A stretch of DNA of 64,000 bases from Bisporella sp. PMI_857 (Eukaryota; Ascomycota; Leotiomycetes; Helotiales; Helotiaceae). This document shows, one piece after another, positions 45,203 to 56,586 of this stretch. Position numbers and translations under genes: made by a program. The stretch lies in NCBI GenBank assembly GCA_021307315.1, contig JAJSPD010000047.1:1-64000 (forward strand). The letters run 5' to 3'. The notes under the pieces are model-generated. The model searched no databases. It was not told the DNA's origin and saw only the letters and a program-made list of their open reading frames with translations. How positions within the stretch are numbered: the first letter of the stretch is position 1; every line of letters begins with the position of its first letter.

Positions 45203-46604
45203 TTATGGCCAGTGAATAGAAGGTATACTGGGAGCCTCGGGCGGCACCGCTGCATACCTTTGCGGATAAGTCTCCCGTCTTGCAACCTGCATCGGCGCAA
45301 ACACTGCTCTCCCACCACCGCTACCATTTGCACCACTCATCTGTGGCAAGAAGCCCCCGGAATCCCTGCGCATATCCCTATGCGGACTCCTGGCCTCCCT
45401 CTCCCGCCAGGCGTCCTTCCTGATCCGCACCTTGTTCACGTTAGCGGCTGGTGGTGGCTGGGGTGCTTGAGGCGGCGCCCGTTCCTTGTGGTGCACCTTT
45501 TTCGCGAGAGGGGAGCGCGGAGGAGGAGGCGGAGTGGGGGTGGTGGCGGCAGGGGGAACGGGCATGAAGAGACTTTCGAAGTGTGCGGTTGTGCGGTAGC
45601 CAAGGTCGGACCAGTCATTCGGGGTAGGAGGTGCGGTTATTAGGGTCAGGCGGGAAGAGTTGTCGTTGGAGGAGTTGGGAGAAGCGAGAGGGGCGGACAA
45701 GTGCGCTGGATAAAACAAGCTGGTTAGTATACGAATGTGAGTGGGAGAGCGCGCAAGATATCAGACAAATCTTGAGACATACCATCGAGCGGAGCAAGTA
45801 TTGGAGGAATAGCCTGATGAGGTGAGGCAAGAAGAATATGCTCAACTCGATCATCCTGGAGATAATGGGACAGCACCCCTGCGTTTGAGTCAGGTCAGCA
45901 TTCCTTGATGGTATGTTGGAGGAGACCTGTTCTCACCGCTCAACTTCCGCTCAATGCTGGCTTTCCTAGGTCCAATATCCACGAAATCGATCAACGCATT
46001 GTTGCGGTTGAAGTGGCTGAAAAACCTCGTTAAGTCCATGCTTCCCAACTCTATGCCTGCACCCTCATATGTCCTCCACAGCTTAAACAGATCTCCATAT
46101 ATCTTCACAATAACCTGAATGTTTGTAGAATCGTCAAGCACATTTTGAAGATACGAATTGGTTTTGGTAACCAAAACATCGGCAATCTTCTCACCACCGG
46201 ATGCGGGTTCACGCATCCATGAGTCGTCAAACTAGGTTAATTAGCCATGCTAAAAAAAATGCTCCGGGGGAATGGAAGGCACACAAGAAAATGGTCGGCA
46301 TCAAGATGGATGATAAGCAATGCAAACCGTTGACGGTTTGGATGCGAATCTCTCAGCGTCCTCTGCAACCTCCTCCTCGCCTCCCTCTCAGTCTCCAAAT
46401 CGCTCTTGGCCTCATCCCGTTGGGCCTTCAAATCATCCAACCTCGTGAGCAGCTCCTATCACGGTCGTCAACGTGAAGGCACGTGATACCATAATCGACG
46501 TGGCCTACCTCGATCAATCCATCCTTCCTGGCTTCAAGCTCCAAGGCCTGCAATTCCTTGAAGCGACCTCGATAATCAGTTGGTTGCGCCTCACGCGAAG
46601 CCAT
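45203..46604 (-). CDS. DUF7923-type conserved fungal protein
   Basis: Five exons (46604-46509, 46455-46285, 46231-45937, 45878-45783, 45705-45203) give 386 aa. The N-terminal ~75 residues are a coiled coil (KELQALELEARKDG, then DDLKAQRDEAKSDLETE). Then comes an alpha/beta domain with LLIIHLDADHFLFDDSWM, matching the LIDGD-like strand of a fungal family often annotated as CCCH zinc-finger/DUF7923, continuing through NNALIDFVDIGPRKASIERKL and HYLQDDRVEHILLASPH, like a PIN/NYN-type nuclease fold. The C-terminal third is Pro/Ser/Arg-rich and disordered; no CCCH finger is present here. Ribonuclease-like or RNA-binding activity is inference only. Confidence 0.83.
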
Positions 46605-47125
46605 TCCGAGCTTACACTAGAGGATACTGACATGGTATTATTATAAGCTCCTTGGATTTTAGGAGAGACGTAGCTTGGATATGCGGGGTGGTCACCAGTA
46701 TACGGCTTGACGGCGTGGCTCCAGTAGCAGAGCGCTGTGGATTGTAAGGGGGGCGAGACGGGGCCACAGTGTGGCCCGCTTATTACAATTCTGCACAACA
46801 TGAGACACAGGAACTGTACTTTTCATTAGACGCGAACGTAAACATTGGAAACGTGACCGCGAATTAGCGGTGAAATTAACTATGGTTCGCAGTAAACTAT
46901 TTCCCGCTCATCTCATCCATCCGCCTGTGAAGAGGGAAATCAATCTGATTTTTTTTCACTTTTTAAGATGAGAAATAATGTTAGCTCGATTGGCCCAAAC
47001 TAGACAAATTTGGACTACCTTACTTTTTTTGGTCTCTGCCCTTTCCTCCCACATGCCCATTACCCCAGGTACGCAGCTGCTACCTAGCCATATAGTGTAT
47101 CTTCGCCCCCGCAAGCGCTGTTCAT
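46605..47125. other. Intergenic region between two minus-strand genes
   Basis: Promoter side of the DUF7923-type gene and 3' side of FAL1. No gene is supported. Confidence 0.6.
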
Positions 47126-48433
47126 TTACTGGAGGAGATCTGCCACATTCATTGGCATCTCATCAATCTGTGTAGAGTAATATACTGTACATAATGTCAA
47201 TACTCATCAGAAAAGCAAATTCTAGTAAGTGACTTACACTCGATATCCCGTAAGATTCTGACGTCCTCGCTAGTGACAAAGTTGATGGCAACACCCTTGC
47301 GTCCAAATCTACCACTTCGACCAATGCGATGAATGTAGTTCTCACGATTACTGGGCAGATCGTAATTGATCACAAGTGACACCTGTTGAACATCGATACC
47401 TCTTGCCCAGACATCTGTAGAGATCAAAACTCTAGAGTTCCCTTGACGGAAATCTTGCATGATGCTATCTCTCTCCTTCTGTGGCATTTCTCCATGCATT
47501 GATGACACAGTGAAGTTGGCTTCACGCATCTTGTCAGTCAGCCAATCTACCTTCCTTCTTGTGTTGCAGAAAATGACGGCTTGCGTGATGGTGAGAGTAT
47601 CATAGAGATCGCAAAGAGTGTCGAACTTCCATTCTTCCTTCTCAACTGCAATGAAATATTGCTTGAGACCTTCCAATGTCAATTCATCACGCTTCACTAG
47701 AATACGGACTGGATCAGTCATGAATTTGGTCGTCATGTCTAGTACATCATATGGTAGGGTAGCCGAGACAACGACTACTTGGGTCGCTGGAGGCAGGTAA
47801 CGATAGACATCGTAGATTTGCTCTCTGAAACCACGATTCAGCAATTCGTCAGCTTCATCTAGAACTAACATCTTGATATGGCGAGTTCGGAGATTGCGTC
47901 GGCGGATCATATCTGCAACCCGCCCAGGAGTTCCTGATACAATGTGCTGTCCATAGTCCAATTTGCGGATATCTTCTCCTACGTTTGTGCCGCCGATACA
48001 GGCATGGCATTGAACATTCATGTAGTCTCCGAGCGCCATCACTACTGACTGAATCTGGGTCGCCAATTCGCGAGTTGGGGAAAGAACTAGAGCTTGAGTC
48101 TCACGGACTGCGGTGTCGATAACCTGGAGCATGCTAATCGAAAATGTTGCAGTTTTACCAGTACCTGATTGCGCCTGTGCAATGGTATCGCGACCCTTGC
48201 ATATTTGGACAATAGCACGAGATTGAACGGCAGAGGGCGACTCGTATCCATATGCGTAAATACCACGAAGGAGATTTTCCTTGAGGTGCATCTAGAGCGT
48301 TGTTAGCCAGATTGCTTTCTGTTCAAAGGGAAAGGCTACCTACATCAGTGAAAGTAGGGGCGACAGTAACATCTTTGGAGGTTGTGAACTCCATGCGCTC
48401 ATCCGCTTTACGGTCAATACCTCCTTCAGCCAT
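47126..48433 (-). CDS. FAL1: DEAD-box RNA helicase eIF4A-III / FAL1
   Basis: ATP-dependent RNA helicase of the eIF4A subfamily: core exon-junction-complex subunit in animals and many fungi, and 18S rRNA maturation factor in yeast. Three exons (48433-48344, 48291-47238, 47184-47126) give 400 aa, the usual length. Motifs in order: [23 protein letters not shown] ([13 protein letters not shown]), [14 protein letters not shown] and [13 protein letters not shown]. The start region [17 protein letters not shown] is typical of eIF4A-III rather than eIF4A-I. The last small exon supplies [18 protein letters not shown], replacing the common ending in ADLI. It is divergent from SF3a60 across 383 bp. Nuclear location and roles in splicing, NMD or rRNA processing come from the family. 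Confidence 0.95.
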
Positions 48434-48816
48434 GATTTCGATTGTGCTGCCTCTTCGTGGGTTAAAGTGTAGTGGTGAGTACCAAAGATGTTGGTGTTGT
48501 TGATTGAGGGAGAGAATTCGAGAGGTAAGGCTCTATGAATTTGGGAGTTTTCCTCAAAGCGGCAGTTTGATTGGCTGGCGCAATTTCGCAGCCTCGACCC
48601 CAACCTAAAGAATATTCACAGTATGTGCAGCCCGATATGTAACAGCAAATTGAACAAAACAATTTGTGTATCGTCAAAAAGCATTACAATTTTCTGCTCT
48701 GTGCATTTAAATTTCGCAATTACATAGACCATCCCCACCCAGTCGTCCTTGTCTTAGCCAGAAGGAGGCGTAGGGAGTTTTAACCAGAGAAGACGCGACC
48801 AAACAACGTCGCCATT
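48434..48816. promoter_or_regulatory. Shared divergent promoter of FAL1 and the SF3a60 gene
   Basis: A 383-bp interval separates the two start codons of genes transcribed away from each other, so both promoters must lie here or overlap neighbouring sequence. No TATA box is obvious, as usual for housekeeping genes. Confidence 0.6.
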
Positions 48817-50370
48817 ATGATTCTCGAGGAGCAGAGGTTTTTACACGAGGATCTAGAGAGATTGGAGCAAGGAATAAGTGATCGAGTAGCAGAGGATCCG
48901 CGGCATGTTAGGGAACGACTGAACCGCGATCATCAAATCGCAGGCTTCCTCGACCGTATCCAAGACCAGTCAAAACGATTGCTCGACATATACAAAGATG
49001 CGGATGGCGCACGTACGAAAGAGATCCAGTCTATATCGACAGGGGAGCCATTAGAGGAGTTTTATAAGCAGCTAGGGGAGATCAAGTCATTTCATGCGAG
49101 ATATCCAAATGAGCCCGTCGAGAACTTGGAGAGGGCATACAAGAAGCGTGCGCCAGTTGAGGGTGAGGTAACAACTTCAGCAATCGACAATATGTTTACT
49201 GGCGAAGAAGCATTCGGCAGGTTCTTTGATCTTACAGGCATCCATGAACTCTATCTCAACCTTCCTGGAATCAAGCGACTGACATACTTGCAATATTTGG
49301 ACTCATTTGATTCCTTCGTACCACCTTCGCTCAACATCAAGCGAGCCGACAAGTTGACGGATCAATACTTTGCTTATGTGGGGCAATTAGCAGAGTATCT
49401 AGAAAGCTTCATGCGGCGAACAAGGCCTTTGGAAGATCTGGATAAGCTTTTCAAGAGCTTTGATGAGGATTTTCAAAAAGCATGGGACGAAAATGAGATA
49501 CCTGGCTGGAAATTTGAGGTAATTGGACCTACGGTTGGACCTGCTGTCGACGGAATCTGGTGCAAGGACTGTGAGAAGGAGTTCAAGAATGACAATGTCT
49601 ACAAGAGCCACTTGAGCGGTAAGAAGCATATCAAGGCTGCTGAATTAAGGGCCACTAGAGAATCCGAATCTGGAGTTGAGGTGAGTCTGATCAATTTCAA
49701 CATCTTTTACGAAATGCATACTAATTAGTTCACGAAGGCTGATGATTCGTCCAAACGAGGCAATAACACAATACGATTAAAGGAAAAAGCTATCGCGGAG
49801 CGCGAGTACAGATCAAAGCGCCTTGCAGCAGCTATGTCACAGGAGAGAAGTGATACGCGGGTTAATGTTGAGCGGAAGCAGGGGATGACCGAGCGTGAAC
49901 GACAGATGGAGTTAGACTCGCTGTTTGCAGAAAGTTCCTCAGCGGCACCACATGGCGGTGATTCAGACAGCGACTCCGATGATGATGAAAAGATTTATAA
50001 CCCGCTAAAACTACCTCTAGCCTGGGATGGGAAGCCTATTCCGTTCTGGTTGTACAAGCTTCATGGCTTAGGAGTGGAGTTCAAATGCGAGATTTGCGGA
50101 AACTATGTTTACATGGGCAGACGAGCTTTCGACAAGCATTTCAATGAAGCTCGACACATATATGGATTGAAGTGTTTGGGCATCACCAATACAACGTTGT
50201 TCCGAGAGATCACCGGGATTGACGATGCGAGGAAACTTTGGGCAAAGATTCAAAGCGACAAGAAGAAAGCGAAGGCTGACGACGGTGGTATAGTTCAGAT
50301 GGAGGATGCAGAGGGCAATGTTATGCCCGAGAAGGTTTACTACGATCTGCAGAAGCAAGGCTTGCTATGA
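48817..50370 (+). CDS. PRP9: Splicing factor 3A subunit 3 (SF3a60/Prp9)
   Basis: Subunit of the U2 snRNP SF3a complex, required for prespliceosome assembly. Two exons (48817-49680, 49738-50370) give 498 aa. The N-terminal SF3a60 signature is MILEEQRFLHEDLERLEQ followed by helical regions. A first U1-type C2H2 finger is WCKDCEKEFKNDNVYKSHLSGKKH (second Cys at +3, His-x5-His), and the second, near the C-terminus, is FKCEICGNYVYMGRRAFDKHFNE. The C-terminal KLWAKIQSDKKKAKADDGG to MPEKVYYDLQKQGLL segment is the conserved end of the family. The intron has a GTGAGT donor and a CTAATTAG branch region. Length is normal. Confidence 0.96.
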
Positions 50371-51893
50371 CAGGCATGTGGATTAGGCTGTACAACAATG
50401 TATGTATACACTGGAACAACATGGAACAACATGGTAGTTAGAGATATGGCAAGGAAGTGGTGGCATTTCTAAAAGTGTACTTCCGGAGTCATGACATAAT
50501 ATGACCACTGATAAAAATGAGCGGTGCCCTACATGTTAAAATATGCGTCATCATACTACCAGTCACAGTGGAATAGCTGCCCAAGGGGCTATGATAATTA
50601 TCTCGAGGTTCTCCCTGACACCCAAGTCTCTTCACAGTACCCTCACTTCCCAGATATTGCATGATCAAATTTTGCCAGCGTGCGGATGAAGAATGAGATG
50701 GTGTCGCGACGCAACCGGCATGTCTACAGGACAAAACACCGTCCGCACTTTCGAACAATCTATCCTGACAATAACGCACACTACGAGATGTGCCGCTATG
50801 CCACACGATACAACCCTAGTGATTTGTGGTTTATTGACTTGATTCGCAAATTTTCTCAAGCCCCTATGCAATCTCAACTGCTCCTTGGGAGGTCATAGGC
50901 AAGAGTATGTTTAAAGTCAGGTGGCGCTCTGACCATTAACAAAGAACAAAACTTGCAGTGCTTCCTGGAAGAACGTCTTATAGTCCGTCTAGCATGTATT
51001 ATCTCTCATTGGACTATATGGGAATACTAGCCAATGTTGGCTCTTCTCTGGCTCCAACTATAACCCTTGATCAGAGGGGCTGACTTTGTCTTCTGCATCA
51101 TCAAGGATGAACATATGCGTCCGGCTTTGCATATGTTTATGCTTTAAGGAAACGGGTAATACTAATTAGGCATACGATTTTTATGCATCTGTCTAGGCGT
51201 CATTGACGATGATAGAGCTCTTTATTTTTCAAGTTTCCCATTTTCCCATTCAAGGGATTAGCAGTGCCAAAGGAATAGGGGTAGCCTCGCTTACTTCACA
51301 ACGACCACAAAGTGTGGGGAATACTCCATCAAGGAATACAGTATTTTGAAATGGCGACGGTGGCGAAGGGTTTCAATGACGCTAGATGGATGGGAATGCT
51401 CCTGTTATAATATAGTGAGCGATGGAATGGCATATTGCCATGCCACATGTTGCTACAAAAAAAGACATGGTTGTCTGAATCTATAGCATCAAGTTGTGTA
51501 AGAAATGCCTGGTACAATGATATAATAACGCTCTAGGATATTCCCAAATAAAAGAATGCGGATCGAGCACCATGGGATATCCCATATTTTGAGCTCGGTA
51601 AAGGAACACTCACTCGGCGTACCCGCATGCCAAGTTTCAACTTGTTTGTCCCGCAAAGAAGTATCTGCATTGCTAAATGATCTGACTCACCATGCCAGCA
51701 CCACCAAATATCGAAGCTGACGTAGCAGGTAAGCGTGCCGAGAGTACATATTATTTCCTTCGAATTCCTAACCATCCAAACACCGCCGGAGTCCCTACCA
51801 TATCAACTCATAAATATCGCAAAGCCGCAAATCCAAATCTAGAAACCTATTCATACCCAATCGCCCAAAACCAAGGCCTACAATATTTCTCGC
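50371..51893. other. Convergent intergenic region
   Basis: Between SF3a60 (+) and the PMP3-type gene (-). Several short frames (near 50490-50900 and 51690-51900) look like chance frames; no repeat or RNA is recognised. Confidence 0.55.
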
Positions 51894-52315
51894 TTAATTC
51901 GTAGGTTGTACAATGGTGCCATATCCATAACCTCCAGACTGCACACGATCGCTATAAACGCCGGGCGCTCTCGCAGGAGGAAAGCTGCCCTCACGCGCTC
52001 GCTCACGACGCTCGTAGTAGACGTACTCAATATAGAAGGCATGGACGTGGCCGGGGATATATCTAGGAGCTTATTAGCTTTGCACTTCTAAATGGACTCG
52101 AGTGTTGGATGGATCGTTTGGAGTATTGGACAACGTACCCTAGCACCGTAAGACAGATATTAATGAGCAGGTCGGCGCCGCATCCTGCTACCATCCAGAC
52201 TCCGACCGGAGGTACTGTTATGTGTTAGCATTTTGGCCGATTCAAGATGTGACGTGGCGTGGTGCGTACTGAGGATGGTGATTAGGACTACTAAGACTGC
52301 TGAGATGGCGCTCAT
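51894..52315 (-). CDS. PMP3: PMP3/UPF0057-family plasma-membrane proteolipid
   Basis: A small stress-related membrane proteolipid that influences plasma-membrane potential and cation sensitivity in yeast. It is easily missed because its three exons are 46, 76 and 169 nt (52315-52270, 52214-52139, 52062-51894), totalling 96 aa. Spliced, it shows the family pattern: a first helix MSAISAVLVVLITILIPPVG, then VWMVAGCGADLLINICLTVL and GYIPGHVHAFYIEYVYYERR. All three junctions restore highly conserved stretches (PPVGVW, LGYIPGH). Beyond the usual ~55-residue core it carries a hydrophilic tail of ~40 residues rich in Arg, Gly and Tyr, ending in TIVQPTN. Intron 1 has a GCTAAC branch site. Identity is firm. 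Confidence 0.93.
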
Positions 52316-53245
52316 GGTTTGTGATTGTTGTATTGTAGAGTTTGATGTTGGTGTATGAATGCGAAGAGTCAAATTGTAGTGAGAACGATTGTTTACAATG
52401 TATTAAAATGTTTGCTCGGAGTGAAGTGAAGCAAGATATTTGAATGTCCCAGGCATTAGTTGTAATCTTGGCATGCAGGTGGATCAGTGACGTAGCGGCC
52501 GCGTTGAACATTTTCCTTGGCATAGAACAACCAGCTATTCCCATTTCCTGGGCGAAGTCTTAGCCATTTTCCCATGTTTGCTTTTGTTAGGCTATTTGAG
52601 TACATAAAGATCTATTGGGACTTCTCGAAGCATTAAAGAAGTCAGTCTGGAGAAGTGGCGTCACAATAGATGGTTACTCCTAGATTCCTAATATAACTAC
52701 CTAAAGACTCTGGATCACCTATGCTTTTCTTAGCAACTTTACCATGGAGGATATTGTTAAGCTCGACCAACTTAACAGACATCGCCCTAGGTCTGTTCTT
52801 CGTGGAGGCTGTTTTGTCTCGCCTATCTCGCTGGCCTTACTGTTCTCGCTTATTCAATAAGGTTAATAATGTGTAACCTCAAACTTTGCTAGGCATATTC
52901 TCATGCTTCCTAGCGGTCTGCCTTGATAGAATTGCGCACCTGCGAGATTCCAGAGATGCGAAATCTAGCTTATTTTGATATCTCATATATGCTACGGCCA
53001 AGATGGTTCTGGATCCTTATATCAGTCCATTCTTCTCCGCCGAAAATTAGGTTCTCAACTTTCTGTTCATTTATAGCACGAGACATTCCCATGAATGAGT
53101 GAGCATAATGAGTCTGATATCACCATAGGTTGAGGCACCCCTGGAAAATGGTAACAATACAAGAAGTCAGCTTTGTCTTCCTAGCTGCCGCCTTCCTCGG
53201 GACTCACCTTTTGACTAGGTTAGTTCTGGCAATCGGAAGGGGGCA
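52316..53245. other. Divergent promoter region
   Basis: Between the PMP3-type gene (-) and the HET-domain gene (+). I see no gene. A short 38-codon frame at about 52743 was not called. Confidence 0.5.
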
Positions 53246-55947
53246 ATGGCCATGCCTTTTGACTACCAGCCCCTTCGTGGGCCTGACTCCATCAGGCTTC
53301 TGAATATACATTCTGCTGGTCAAGAGTCTGATCAACTGATCTGTTCTCTAGAACCCGCTCAACTAGGAGAGTGCCGTTACGAGGCGCTTTCTTACGTCTG
53401 GGGAAACGCTCAAGCCCGGAAGGCCATTATATGTAACGACGGAATAATCTCCATTACAGAAAATTGCTACCGAGCTCTTCGATCCTTAACTGCACGTCGA
53501 ATTACTCCAACCTCAAGCCACCTTCGTCTCTGGGTCGATGCTATCTGCATCAATCAGTCTGACTCCCAAGAGAGGAGCTCTCAGGTCCTATTGCTGCCAC
53601 GGATCTTCGAGTCTGCCACAGCTGTCATCGCTTGGCTCGGAGACGAGGACATTCCTAGGAATAGAGTCTCTCACTCGCTTACTTCCATGTCTGCTAGCTA
53701 CCTGAGGCGATCACGGGAGACCGAGTGGCATAGCCTACTGCCATTATTGTCTCACTCCTGGTGGACAAGAATTTGGGTAGTTCAAGAAGTTATGCTATCA
53801 AGCCAATTGAATATATTACTCGATCACGAAGAAATGGGATGGAAAACTTTCTGGGACCGTGTTCACAGCGAAATGAAACAAAGTCCGGACCATGGAAAAG
53901 TGATTCCGACTTCTGTTAAATCAGGGTTGCGATTCTATTCCCTGGCGTCAACAAGCAAAACAATACAGTTCCTCCGAAAGGAGCATAAAATATCATGGTG
54001 GTACTATGATCCAGGCCTCGAGCGAGCCGCAGTGGCAGAACTTGTTAGAATCCTCGATTTCTCGAGCACTCTCATTGCTGCTGACCCACGAGACAAGATA
54101 TATGGGCTTTTTGAGTTGTTGCAGCCAGTAGGGATCAAAATTCCGGTTCCCGACTATTCGAAGACTGTAAGAATGGTCTTTGAGGAAGCAAGATTCGCGC
54201 TGATCAAGAGGATCCGCGAAGTTGGAGATTATGTCAAGCCCATTCGCGTTCCTGAGCAGTGTGCCCAGCGCCATGTATATTTGAGGCAAATTCAGGCGAA
54301 ACAACCTATGTCTATCGAAATTCACTTGGATAAACAACATGACAATTCTCGTCCGGAAGTTCTTAAAAAAAGTTCGACACCAGACTTGAATGGAGACCCG
54401 GACGTAGTAGATACTGTGTTAGAATCTTGCATACCACCTGGAGTTTTGCAGCACACTGAAGAAGAGACGGAGGAGTCTTCAGACGGCGAGGAATACGTTA
54501 CTGAGACGACTCATCCGTCATTTTTCGATGACTTCATCAACCGTCACAAACAATCTCTTTTAAAACAAGCATTTGAACACCTGGGATCAATGTCGCTTCG
54601 CGGTACTGCAACAAATTGCTGTGGCAGTACGGATGCCTCACACAACGGATCTATAGGAAACGAAGGATCGAATCAAGAGCACGGAGAAAGTAACGGTAAG
54701 ACGAAGGGAACTGAGTCTCAAGAGCAAGCACGAGGTAGTCGTCGCAAGAGAGATGACGAGGAAAACGAAGACGAAGAAAACGATGGGCGACGTCCCACGA
54801 AGCAGCCCAAGGACCGCACATGGATTAACCCACGGAACAGATTTGCGTGTCCATATTTTCAGAGGAACTCGCAAAGCCCAAGGTTGCGTGCGTCTTGTCG
54901 AGGCTACGGATTCGATACCATTTCCAGGCTTAAGTAAGTAAACATTCGTGTTCCCCTTCTCTCTTTGAAATGGTTTTTTCCCTCCTTTCATCTGACCAAC
55001 CATTATTGTAAACAGAGAGCATCTCTATCGCACCCATCACATTCATCCATGCGATAGATGTGGTGAGATATTTGTAAAAAGATCGTCCGTGACAGAACAT
55101 TTGCGATCGCTACAAGTATGTGATAGCATAGCTTGGAGAGCGGTATTCGACCCAGCTGAAGGATTTGATGATCAACAACAAGAGGGTCTTAGACGGAAGA
55201 CTGTCCGAACCTGGAATCAAATATTTAAGATTCTTTTTCCCGAGGATGCTGAGAGCTCGTACCCTCCTCAATGTAAGTGCTAGCATCTTTATAGTGGCCG
55301 AAGAACGGTAATGCTGATGCGTCTTATTTTCAGGCTACTGCAATACAGAGTTTGTTGAGCTTCTGGACAACTTTCATACTTACTATCTCCTCGGGATCCG
55401 ACGTCTAATTCCCCAGCGCCTCACTGCTGCCGCCTTTCTCTCCACAGTACCTCTCCACCAGCAAGACGAAGTCCGCAATGAACTCTTGAATATCGTTAAC
55501 GATATCCACAATGAAATCCTCACATCTTTCAGAAGAGACGCGCTAAAGGCCGCTGCCAGTTCTTCCCAAGAAGTCCCGACATCGCAGACGAACGATATCA
55601 CAGATGCTGGTATCAGTCACGGAGTAATGCCTATGGTTGGTGCGAACGATTTTTCGGATCCCAACTCCGCGTTCCTGACGTATATCTATCAAGTTGCACC
55701 CGAGGGAACACTAGGCAGCATGAACTCGATTGGCCTTCACGACCTCGAGGTTGGGGCCTCTGGAATTCCTACCAATAACCCAGGAGTACTACTGGGGCCA
55801 CAGGAACAGTATCCTGTGAGAACAGATTCTCTTGGCGAAACCAGTAGTAGGGGCGACATATCCGCATTAGATCTATCAGACGGCTTTCAATCTGACCTTG
55901 GCGATACTCTTGATGATGGTCCTTGGTCCTTGATTGAACACGAGTAG
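53246..55947 (+). CDS. HET-domain protein fused to a C2H2-like zinc-finger region
   Basis: Three exons (53246-54933, 55016-55272, 55334-55947) give 852 aa. Residues ~45-190 are a heterokaryon-incompatibility (HET) domain: YEALSYVWGN, LWVDAICINQSD, RIFESATAVIAWLGD, then WWTRIWVVQEV and the distal ADPRDKIYGLFELL. After PVPDYSKTVRMVFEEARFAL the usual HET C-terminal half is missing. A disordered acidic/Ser region follows (~370-520), then an atypical finger module FACPYFQRN ... CRGYGF ... LKEHLYRTHH, plus CDRCGEIF ... H, and a helical C-terminus. Such ACPYF/HLYRxH modules usually occur in separate fungal proteins. The fusion is in one open frame across exon 1, so it is not an annotation artefact. 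HET proteins trigger cell death on allorecognition; a regulatory or partner-sensing role for the finger is inference. Confidence 0.85.
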
Positions 55948-56586
55948 CATGCTGGCCCGCCCTACTGGCACCAGCACCATGGCTAAGCCAGGTTAGGTTC
56001 GTGAACCAACGTATGAAATTTGCACAATTGAACAAAATAGAGTCCAAACCCTTTGCTCAAAGCAATTTTTGTTTTTTTTGGTTTTCGATATGTGACTCCA
56101 TAGAGCAGTCACCATAGAAACATTGGAACTGGTTTAAGATTGGTTTGATTACCGTGCAAAAGTCCAGACCAAATATATCATGGATCTTCTTTTCGGCCTC
56201 CTAAAAACATCACCTTACCACCAAAGTGATTGTTTATACCAATAACCAGAACACCCTCAATTATGATGTCATGAAGATTTTTGTAATCAAGCTCAGCATG
56301 GTCTAATGCATTGAGGATGCTGAATATGAAAATGGCCTTCAATCGGCCCAAATTCTGACGATTTGTCCAAGCAATGGTACATCGAGCCGTCGAGGATAGA
56401 TATGTGGAAAGCGTGTGACTGAAAAAAAAGACGGCCTTCCAAGACAGGCAGATATTATCACACTACCTGGTACTCGTTTAGTTTAGGCGATGCAACTCGG
56501 TGGAGCTTAGCTCTCTGGAAGCAATCACCGTTCATGCGCTCAAATCCTGAGTCCATTTTGATTTTTTTTACTCCATAAATCGAAAT
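55948..56586. other. Convergent 3' intergenic region
   Basis: Between the HET-fusion gene (+) and the oxygenase (-). It contains T-rich stretches near 56070 and 56560, with no gene. Confidence 0.6.

Noticed and set aside
50489..50898. Overlapping frames on both strands downstream of SF3a60
   Set aside because: No domain or splice structure; typical chance frames in a convergent spacer.
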